Part shown: piece by piece, positions 57,453 to 64,000 of the stretch
How the letters are laid out: every line of letters begins with the position of its first letter
Numbering within the stretch: position 1 is the stretch's first letter
NCBI GenBank assembly: GCA_964450435.1
Contig: CAYVCX010000004.1
Coordinates: forward strand, 1-64,000
DNA length: 64,000 nt
Reading direction: 5' to 3'
Origin: SKLM01 sp964450435
GTDB taxonomy: Bacteria; Chloroflexota; Anaerolineae; B4-G1
Made by a program: the position numbers and the translations under genes
The notes under the pieces: model-generated
Database searches by the model: none
What the model was told of the DNA's origin: nothing
What the model saw: only the letters and a program-made list of their open reading frames with translations

Positions 57453-58542
57453 CCTCTCGTATAAGGAGTTGATGTACGACGCGGCCGTTCAGGCCTACGA
57501 GGATGCGGGAATCGATCCTCGTCGCGATGTCGGCAGCTTCGTTGCCGTCGGCGAAGACTACAACGAGGGTACCAGCATCTGTGACGAGTATGTGCCTGAT
57601 CAGCTCGGTGCCCTGCATCGCCCGGTGCAGACTATCGCTGGCGAGGGCATTCAGGGGCTGGCGGCAGCCGTGATGCAGATCCTGACTGGCCAGTTCGACG
57701 TCGTGGTCGTGGAGGCACACAGCAAGGCCTCCAACATCCTGACGCTGCCCTACGTTCTTGCATTCGCTATGGACCCCGTGTTCAACCGCCCCCTGGCTGC
57801 CCATCCATATGCCATAGCAGGGCTAGAGATGTTGCGCTATCTGGCTGAGACGGCCACGAGTCACGAAGAGTGCGCCGCTGTCGTGGCCAAGAACCGTAAC
57901 AACGCCCTGTTGAACCCTCTCGCAGGGTTTGGGGCTGCAATCTCACTGGACGACGTTCTCAACTCCGAGCCGATCGCCGAGCCACTGACCCGCCTGGAGT
58001 GTGCAGGCCACAGCGACGGCTCGATTGTGTTCGTGGTTGCGGCGGGCGAGACAGCCCGTGCCCTGACCGATAACCCGATCTGGATCCGGGGCGTTGGATG
58101 GGCGAATGACACCTACTGGCTAGAGAGCCGCCCGTGGGGCGACGCCCGCTACGCCCGGGCCGCCGGTGAAATGGCGTTTCGCACCGCTGGGATCAGGAGT
58201 CCGCGGGAGGAGATTGATCTCGCGGAGATAGATGATACGTTTGCCTACAAGGAGTTGCAGCATCTGGAATCACTGGGGTTGTGCCCCCCAGGTGCCGCCG
58301 GAGAGTGGACTATCAACGGTGGCACGGCACTCGACGGCGAGTTCCCGGTTAATCCGTCAGGTGGTGCCTTGGGCGAGGGACACCTGCTCGATGCCACCGG
58401 TCTTGCCCGCGTGCTTGAGGTTGTAATCCAACTGCGGGGCGAGGCTGGACAGAGACAGATCGACGGCGCCGAGGTTGGGCTGGCCTTTGGTTGGCGCGGC
58501 GTGCCCACCACCGCTGGTGCGGCCGTCGTCCTGAGCAATTAG
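57391..58542 (+). CDS. thiolase-like protein 1 (no nucleophilic Cys)
   Basis: 383 residues of the thiolase/SCP2-thiolase fold. The N-terminal half carries VAIVGAGWSGF; the C-terminal half carries NPSGGALGEGHLLDATGL and FAYKELQHLESLGLC. In thiolases the nucleophile is a Cys in C-x-x-G; by pattern alignment the residue here is Ala83 (AGEG). The second Cys, near the C terminus, also seems replaced. The protein may act as a lyase (retro-aldol type) instead of a thiolase, as known for Ltp2-type proteins with DUF35 partners. Strong AAGGAGG site; ten bases before the second copy. Confidence 0.82.
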   Translation: MIRDVAIVGAGWSGFRSITPDLSYKELMYDAAVQAYEDAGIDPRRDVGSFVAVGEDYNEGTSICDEYVPDQLGALHRPVQTIAGEGIQGLAAAVMQILTGQFDVVVVEAHSKASNILTLPYVLAFAMDPVFNRPLAAHPYAIAGLEMLRYLAETATSHEECAAVVAKNRNNALLNPLAGFGAAISLDDVLNSEPIAEPLTRLECAGHSDGSIVFVVAAGETARALTDNPIWIRGVGWANDTYWLESRPWGDARYARAAGEMAFRTAGIRSPREEIDLAEIDDTFAYKELQHLESLGLCPPGAAGEWTINGGTALDGEFPVNPSGGALGEGHLLDATGLARVLEVVIQLRGEAGQRQIDGAEVGLAFGWRGVPTTAGAAVVLSN

Positions 58543-58552
58543 GAGGCGTACC

Positions 58553-59719
58553 ATGAACGGAAATCGCGTTGCTGTCGTGGGCGCGGGGATGACCAAGTTC
58601 GTTCGCCGCGCGCAGGAGACGCCCAAGGAACTCTCGTGGGAGGCTGCCCACCTGGCGCTTGCATCCTGCGAGATGACGATCGATGACATTGATGCCGTAG
58701 TAATCGGAACCGCGCCCGATGCCTTTGACGGGGTTCATATGAAGAGCGAGTACCTCTCCGATGGATGTGGGGGCTGGGGAAAGCCCGTGATCCGGGGTTA
58801 CGTGGGGGGAGGGACTGGCGTCTTCGCCGCAATCCAGGGCTGGTACCACGTGGCGAGCGGCCTGTTCGACACCGTTCTGGTGGTGTGTGAGGAGAAGATG
58901 TCCTCCTGCCAGCCACACCCTCAGGCCGCGTTCCTTACCATCTTCGACCACACCACCGAGCGACCTCTGAAGCCGAACCTCCTGTGGATCTTCGCCCTGG
59001 AGATGAACGCCTACATGACCCGGTATGGGCTCAGCAAGCGGGACATCGCCACAGTCTCCGTGAAGAACAAACGAAATGCGGCGGACCATCCGGCGGCGCT
59101 ATTGGGCGATCCCAACATAACCGTGGAGGACGTACTCCAATCGCCGGTCCTGGCGTGGCCCGTCCAGCGGCTGGACGTCAGCCCGGTCACGGATGGCGCT
59201 GTCGCACTGGTGATGAGCGCCAATCACGTAGCCCGGCGTGTGACTCCGAAGCCCGTGTGGATCGAGGGTGTCGGGTGGAATCTGGACACCGCCTACTGGA
59301 CCAACCGAGATCTCTCGTACCCCGTGTACGTCGAGGAGGCAGCGCGGATGGCGTACGAGATGGCTGGCATCACCGAGCCTCGGAAGCAGATTCACATTGC
59401 GGAACCGTATGATCCCTTTGACTACAAGGAATTGCACCATCTCGAAGGGTTGATGCTGTTCGACCGAGGAGAGGCACCGAGAGCCGCTGCCGATGGTATC
59501 ACGCAGCGCGATGGCGATCTACCGGTCTGTCCCTCCGGCGGTCTGCTCGGCGTGGGGAACCCCATCGCCGCGGCCGGGCTGATGAAGGTGGCCGAGATAT
59601 TCTGGCAGCTGAGGGGTGACGCGGGCACTCGTCAGGTCCCTGGCAATCCCAAGCGTGGCCTGGCCCAGGCGTGGGGCGACCTCATGCAGGTAGGTACAGT
59701 GGTCGTGATGGGAATCTGA
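58553..59719 (+). CDS. thiolase-like protein 2 (no nucleophilic Cys)
   Basis: 388 residues, a second thiolase-fold protein related to its neighbour. It opens VAVVGAGMTKF and holds NPSGG-equivalent CPSGGLLGVGN and DYKELHHLEGL. The expected Cys position falls in VGGGTG (about Gly86), and the usual catalytic His of G-H-P is Asn. Two different thiolase-like proteins side by side suggest a heteromeric enzyme with the DUF35 proteins downstream. AGGAGG precedes the ATG. Confidence 0.82.
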   Translation: MNGNRVAVVGAGMTKFVRRAQETPKELSWEAAHLALASCEMTIDDIDAVVIGTAPDAFDGVHMKSEYLSDGCGGWGKPVIRGYVGGGTGVFAAIQGWYHVASGLFDTVLVVCEEKMSSCQPHPQAAFLTIFDHTTERPLKPNLLWIFALEMNAYMTRYGLSKRDIATVSVKNKRNAADHPAALLGDPNITVEDVLQSPVLAWPVQRLDVSPVTDGAVALVMSANHVARRVTPKPVWIEGVGWNLDTAYWTNRDLSYPVYVEEAARMAYEMAGITEPRKQIHIAEPYDPFDYKELHHLEGLMLFDRGEAPRAAADGITQRDGDLPVCPSGGLLGVGNPIAAAGLMKVAEIFWQLRGDAGTRQVPGNPKRGLAQAWGDLMQVGTVVVMGI

Positions 59720-59793
59720 AGCTGAAGGAAACGAGGTAGCCTCGGTGGAGGCACCGCGAATCCCGCCATCATCTTGGAATGAGGAGATACAAC

Positions 59794-60300
59794 ATGGAAG
59801 AGTTCGTATACGACAGCGTCTACCTTCGCGGCGACGATTTCCTGGAAAGGCGCGTTCTCTTTGAGACCTGGGATCCCAACGCGAGATATGCCTGGGACGG
59901 GGGAATCGCCATCAGCCGCTACTTGCAGGAGCTCAAGGCTGGTCGTCTGATCGGGCGCAGCTGTCCAGAATGTAACCGCGTGCTGGTTCCACCGCGCATG
60001 TTCTGCGAGTCGTGCTTCTGCCCCACCGATAGGTGGGTTCCGTTGGAGGACACCGGCACCGTGATCACGTTCTCGAGGTGTTACATAACCTGGGATATGG
60101 TCAAGTTGGAGGAGCCGCAGATGCCGGCCGTGATTGAGATCGACGGTGCATCCCCGGGAATGGGCATCATGCATATGCTGGGCGAGGTTGACCCAGACGC
60201 GCTCGAGATCGGCATGCGTGTGCGCGCTGTGTGGAGACCTGTGGAGGAACGCACCGGCTCCGTCACCGATATCGCCTACTTCAAACCGGTGGTCAGTTGA
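59794..60300 (+). CDS. DUF35 zinc-ribbon/OB-fold protein 1
   Basis: 168 residues: an N-terminal helical segment, a rubredoxin-like zinc ribbon (CPEC and CESC with PP-R between) and a C-terminal OB fold (GTVITFSRCYITWD, then RVRAVW). Such proteins bind thiolase partners and make an acyl-CoA channel. ATG 59794 follows GAGGAGA. It is one of a pair next to two thiolase-like genes. Confidence 0.88.
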   Translation: MEEFVYDSVYLRGDDFLERRVLFETWDPNARYAWDGGIAISRYLQELKAGRLIGRSCPECNRVLVPPRMFCESCFCPTDRWVPLEDTGTVITFSRCYITWDMVKLEEPQMPAVIEIDGASPGMGIMHMLGEVDPDALEIGMRVRAVWRPVEERTGSVTDIAYFKPVVS

Positions 60301-60324
60301 GGGGCTAGCTACAGGAGGGCAGAG

Positions 60325-60798
60325 ATGAGCTTGCTGCACCGCATCGAGCACCCAGACGACGCTTTGAACTGGCACGGAGACTTGCCCACGGAGGGCCGAT
60401 ACACGGCAGGAATCGCTGGCGAAAGGTTCTTCCGGGAGATCAAGGAGAACGGTCGGTTCGTGGCGACCGTCTGCCTTGACTGTGATATCACCTACATGCC
60501 ACCCCGCCTGTACTGCGAGCAGTGTTTCGGCCAACTGGACGAATGGGTCGACGTGCGTCCTCGTGGGCGTGTGCATACGTTCACGGTGGTTCACCGTGAC
60601 CTGGACGACGAGCTGCTCCCAGAACCTAAGATCATGGGCTTCGTGACCCTGGACGACACAGATGGGGGTCTGGTGCATTACCTTGACGAGGTAGATCCCG
60701 AAGATGTCTACCTGGGGATGGAAGTCGAGGCTGTCCTCAAGGCGGAACGGGAGCGCGAGGGAAGCATTACCGACATCGAGTACTTCCGGCCTGCGTAG
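60325..60798 (+). CDS. DUF35 zinc-ribbon/OB-fold protein 2
   Basis: 157 residues with the same layout as its neighbour: zinc ribbon CLDC and CEQC, then an OB fold (GRVHTFTVVHRD, VEAVLKAER). The N-terminal 40 residues differ from copy 1, so each may pair with one of the two thiolase-like proteins. A CAGGAGGG site precedes the ATG. Confidence 0.88.
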   Translation: MSLLHRIEHPDDALNWHGDLPTEGRYTAGIAGERFFREIKENGRFVATVCLDCDITYMPPRLYCEQCFGQLDEWVDVRPRGRVHTFTVVHRDLDDELLPEPKIMGFVTLDDTDGGLVHYLDEVDPEDVYLGMEVEAVLKAEREREGSITDIEYFRPA

Positions 60799-60893
60799 AG
60801 AGCGACAGATGGTCGCACAAGCCTGGGTGGGTGGCCACCCTTGATCTGGTGGTCCCTTATGGAGCAGCCCACCACTGTATCGCAGGGTACCTC

Positions 60894-62922
60894 ATGAACA
60901 CCCTCGTGCGCAATGCCTACCGGCGCTTCAGGGAGTCGGAGACCGCGGTGATGCTCACGATGGGCTTGCTCGTCGGGGGGGGGCAGCGGTTTCGGCGCTA
61001 TAGTCTTCCGCTGGCTTGTCGAGGTCGCCGAGGTGTTCTTTTTTCATACTCTCCAGGAGTGGCTCGGTTTCCTGGGGCCCTACGCCCTCGTCATTGCGCC
61101 GATTGCCGGCGGCGGGCTGGTCGGCTTGCTGATTCACTTCTCAAGTCCCGAATCGGCGGGGCCTGGGGTAGCGCACGTAATGGAGGCTCTCACTCTACGC
61201 GGTGGGCGTATCCGCCCCATCGTCATCGCAGCGAAGCCCCTCGCCACCGCAATCACCATCGGCAGCGGCGGATCGGCGGGAACGGTGGGGCCCATCGTCC
61301 AGATCGGGTCTGCTGTTGGCTCCGCCTTGAGTCAGTTGGCCCGCCTCTCCGACAATCGAACCAAAAGCCTCGTCGCCGCGGGGGCTGCAGCAGGGCTCGC
61401 TGCTACCTTCAACGCGCCGCTGGCCGGGGTAATGTTCGCCGTTGAGGTCCTTCTGGCCAAGTTCGAGTTAGTCCAATTCACCAGCGTGGTTATCGCCCCT
61501 GTCATTGCCAGCGTCATCGGCCACGCTTACTTCGGCGATGCGCCCGCGTTTGGGCTGCCCGCTTTCGCTCCTCCCCGTGCCTGGGAGCTGCCGATCTATG
61601 GTCTACTGGGTGTCTGCGCTGCCTGCGTCGGCGTCGCCTTCACCCGGGCTCTGTACTGGGTCGACGACGTCTTCCAAGACCTGGCGTTCCCACCGTACCT
61701 GAAGCCGGCAGCTGGTGGGATTGCGGTGGGGGTTATCGGCCTACGGTTCCCACAGATCTTCGGCGTCGGCTACGACTCGGTCGAGGCAGTAGCTTTCAAC
61801 CGCCTGACACTGGCAAGCCTGGTCTTCCTTGGCCTTCTCAAACTGGCAGCCAGCTCGGTAACCATCGGCTCAGGTGGCTCGGGAGGCATATTTGGGCCAT
61901 CACTGTTCCTGGGGGCAATGCTGGGAGGCGTTTTCGGGCAACTAGTGCATCGTGCGGCCCCCGCGAGTCCGGTTCGGGCAGCTTATGCTCTGGTAGGTAT
62001 GTCGGCCGTGGTTGGCGCTGCCATCCGCGCTCCGATTACGGCTAGTTTGATGCTGTTCGAGATGAGCCGCGACTACAATGCGATTCTGCCTTTGATGCTC
62101 GCCACGGTCATCAGCGCTGTGGTGGCCCGTCACTTGTTCAGCGAGAGCATCTTCACGGTCAAGCTCAGTCGACAGGGGATAGACGTCCACGCCGGCAAGG
62201 ATCTAGACTTGATGAGCACGATCCTCGTCAGAGAGGCAATGACATCGATAGAGGACATGTCGACGGTGGCCCCCGACACGCCGCTGACAGAGCTGGCGCG
62301 TCTCTTCGACGAGACACACCATCACGGCCTGGTCGTGACCGATCAACATGGTCGGCTGCAGGGTGTGGTCACCCTGGACGATTTGGAGCGGGCTCAGGCG
62401 CAACAACAGATGAGCGGGGAAGTCAGAGACATCCACACCACAAACGTGCACACCGTATTCCCCGATCAGACGCTGGAGCGAGCCCTGCGCCACTTCGGCG
62501 CTCTGGACGTCGGCCGTGTGCCGGTCGTCGACCGCGGCCGACCAACCCAGGTCCTTGGGGTTCTCCGTCGCGGCGACATCGTACGCGCTTACTCCCGCGC
62601 CTACACGGACGAACAAGCCCGACTGGAGTACGTGAACCGGGCCAGGCTTGAGCGTCGAACCAGCGAGAATACATTGGAGTTCAGGCTGCGGGAGCGTGAC
62701 CAAGGGGTGGGTAGAACACTCCAGGAACTAGATCTGCCCCCAGGATGTCTGGTGGTGTCCATCCGTCGCGGTGGGCGGACCCTCATCCCGAAGGGCAGCA
62801 CACGGTTTGAGGCGGGGGACCGAGTGGTGGTGCTGGCCCCCGCCGAGGACGAAGGAGCTCTACGGAATCTCCTGACCGGCCCCAGAGGCAGTGGGCGCGC
62901 CGACAGGCCAGGAGATAGCTGA
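60894..62922 (+). CDS. ClC-type chloride channel/antiporter with CBS and TrkA-C domains, frameshifted
   Basis: The gene is interrupted by a frameshift in a run of nine G (60975-60983). With eight G the frame is continuous from ATG 60894 and encodes about 675 residues; the part from 61033 alone would lack the first helices. Residues up to about 430 are the ClC membrane domain (GSGGSAGTVGP, GSGGSGGIFGP), followed by two CBS domains and a TrkA-C domain. The family moves chloride, or fluoride, by channel or proton exchange. The gating Glu of GREGP is Val (about residue 131). The frameshift may be an assembly error. Confidence 0.8.
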
Positions 62923-63071
62923 CTGCAGCCAGGGTGATATGCCAGCGTCGCAGAAGAGACGTGGGACCACCCGTATGGAAGAGAAACGACAGCTAAGAGT
63001 CACGGCCCTGTTCTCATCGCACGCGGCGATGCCGGGGAAATCGCTGAAGGAATGGGCGACTCCATCACCGG

Positions 63072-63629
63072 GTGGGACCGGCTCGTCTTCGTAGGGCAGG
63101 TGTCGGCGCCGTGGAAGCTTCTGTGCGCACGCTGGAGGACGACCCGCCGTTCAATGCAGGCTTCAGTTCTGTCGTGAACAGCAAGGGGGTGATCGAGCTG
63201 GACGCACTCATCACGGATGGCAGCGACCTCAATCTCGGCGCTGTGACAGGCGTCGGGCGTCTACCCACCCCGGTCAGCCTGGGCCAGCTGGTGTTGGCTG
63301 TCTGCCATCACAGTATTCTCGCCTCTCAGGGAGAAGAGGCGGGCCCATCGCGCTGGGCAAAGGAGGCTATGTCGCCTCTGCGGACAGCACTTCATGTCTG
63401 GCCTGCACAGCCATTGGGCGAGGCGGGATCACCAGCGGCATCCAGGTCTGAGTCGTCGCCTCGGGCGCCAATCTCTGGCTCGGTCAGAACTCAAATGGTT
63501 ATGCTGGACGATGATTTTCCGGGCCACGTGGTGCGAGCGGGACTCGGGGCCTTTATAGGGCAGGGCGATTGTGACGCCAGGATTTCAGAACCCCTTTCTC
63601 GTTACGCGACCCGGCATTTGGAGGTGTGA
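63072..63629 (+). pseudogene. remnant of an isoaspartyl peptidase / asparaginase-2 gene
   Basis: One stretch (about 63100-63290) reads like the N-terminal part of the Ntn asparaginase family: AVEASVRTLEDDPPFNAGFSSVV, LDALITDG, GAVTGV. The rest of the frame is not family-like. Family-like pieces seem to continue in other frames (around 63360-63470), and the N-terminal segment upstream of 63100 is split too. This looks like a decayed gene. Confidence 0.55.
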
Positions 63630-63631
63630 TC

Positions 63632-64000
63632 ATGGATGTTCTACACGAAGGACAAGGCGAGCTAGTCGGCTGGCACGACCCGGACGAGCACCGCGCCTGG
63701 GTCGCTGAGCATAAGTCGCGCGCCTTGCAGGACAAGCGGACCACAGTGGAGGAAGCTATTAAGGAGTATGTGAATAATGGAGATCTCATCGCATGTGGAG
63801 GATTTGGGCATATCCGGGTCTCCATGGCCTCTATCTACGAGATCATCCGGCAACGAAAAAGAGACCTCACTCTCTGCGGGAAGACAGGCGTCCACGACGC
63901 AGACTTGCTCATTGCGGCCGGGTGTGTCAGCAGAATCGAGGTGGCCTACGCCTTTGGGCACGAGTTGCGGGGCCTCTCGCCGGCCTCGCGCCGTGCCGCC
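63632..64000 (+). CDS. CoA-transferase subunit A (partial, runs off the window)
   Basis: The first 123 codons of a CoA-transferase family I alpha subunit: KRTTVEEAIKEYVNNGDLIACGGFGH, GKTGVHDADLLIAAGC and FGHELRGLSPASRR. The family includes glutaconate CoA-transferase and the steroid-ring enzyme IpdA. The beta subunit should follow beyond the window. GGAGGTG precedes ATG 63632. Close to the thiolase/DUF35 cluster, it fits acyl-CoA breakdown, but the substrate is unknown. Confidence 0.82.
   Translation, partial: MDVLHEGQGELVGWHDPDEHRAWVAEHKSRALQDKRTTVEEAIKEYVNNGDLIACGGFGHIRVSMASIYEIIRQRKRDLTLCGKTGVHDADLLIAAGCVSRIEVAYAFGHELRGLSPASRRAA

Noticed and set aside
59632..60678. A 348-codon minus-strand open frame opposite the two DUF35 genes.
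   Set aside because: The DUF35 proteins have intact zinc ribbons and ribosome binding sites; the antisense frame has none of these.

Overview
The window reads as one stretch of a GC-rich bacterial chromosome, most likely a Chloroflexota metagenome assembly. This placement is an inference. It rests on a secreted protein ending in a WLPLVL-type tail, large membrane proteins of the PTPS-related type, the gyrB-gyrA and ccm gene orders, and general protein flavour; no 16S gene is present. An internal run of 100 N is flanked by the same 55 bp on both sides, which shows the sequence is scaffolded from short-read contigs.

Layout. 1-860: open ORF tail and noncoding sequence. 864-4293: ArsR-type regulator and a fused FAD/Fe-S oxidoreductase with a Met-rich tail. 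4401-11198: System I cytochrome c maturation operon (ccmE, ccmF fused to a TlpA/CcmG domain, two accessory genes, ccmA, ccmB, ccmC, ccmD). 11522-17479: TPR protein, cdaA-cdaR (cyclic di-AMP) and der. 17531-17613: tRNA-Leu on the minus strand. 17831-21264: yjbQ, plsX, fabF and a NERD-like membrane protein. 21387-23275 (minus): archease and rtcB. 23589-30617: glutaminyl cyclase lipoprotein, hflX, sucCD and a large membrane protein. 30697-34320 (minus): S1 protein, then ctpA-smpB-hypothetical, the last split by the artificial gap. 34321-35844: about 1.5 kb without a convincing gene, holding a 194-bp MITE-like element with 9-bp target duplications. 35860-37942: zincin-type peptidase, then on the minus strand a DUF2270/DUF2179 protein and a ferric-reductase-like membrane protein. 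38199-44699 (minus): gyrB-gyrA and HAD-PHP pairs. 44971-54456: polX, a multi-domain secreted amidase, an SH3 protein, ligA and an rRNA methyltransferase. 54609-56436: MscS and a coiled-coil membrane protein. 56567-64000: DUF2148 protein, two thiolase-like proteins with two DUF35 proteins, a frameshifted ClC channel, an asparaginase-like remnant and the start of a CoA-transferase subunit.

How the genes work together. Most of the window is housekeeping: cytochrome c assembly, c-di-AMP, fatty acid start-up (plsX-fabF), the TCA cycle (sucCD), trans-translation (smpB), gyrase, ligase and RNA repair. The less ordinary parts are: a ccm operon with a CxxxY CcmE, a CcmF-CcmG fusion and no recognisable CcmH; a thiolase/DUF35 quartet in which neither thiolase-like subunit keeps the usual nucleophilic Cys; a ClC protein that lacks the gating Glu and is frameshifted in a G9 run; a PolX whose PHP domain has lost its first motif; and the MITE-like insertion. 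None of these amounts to a proven new system. The thiolase/DUF35 locus and the ccm variant are the best candidates for novelty.
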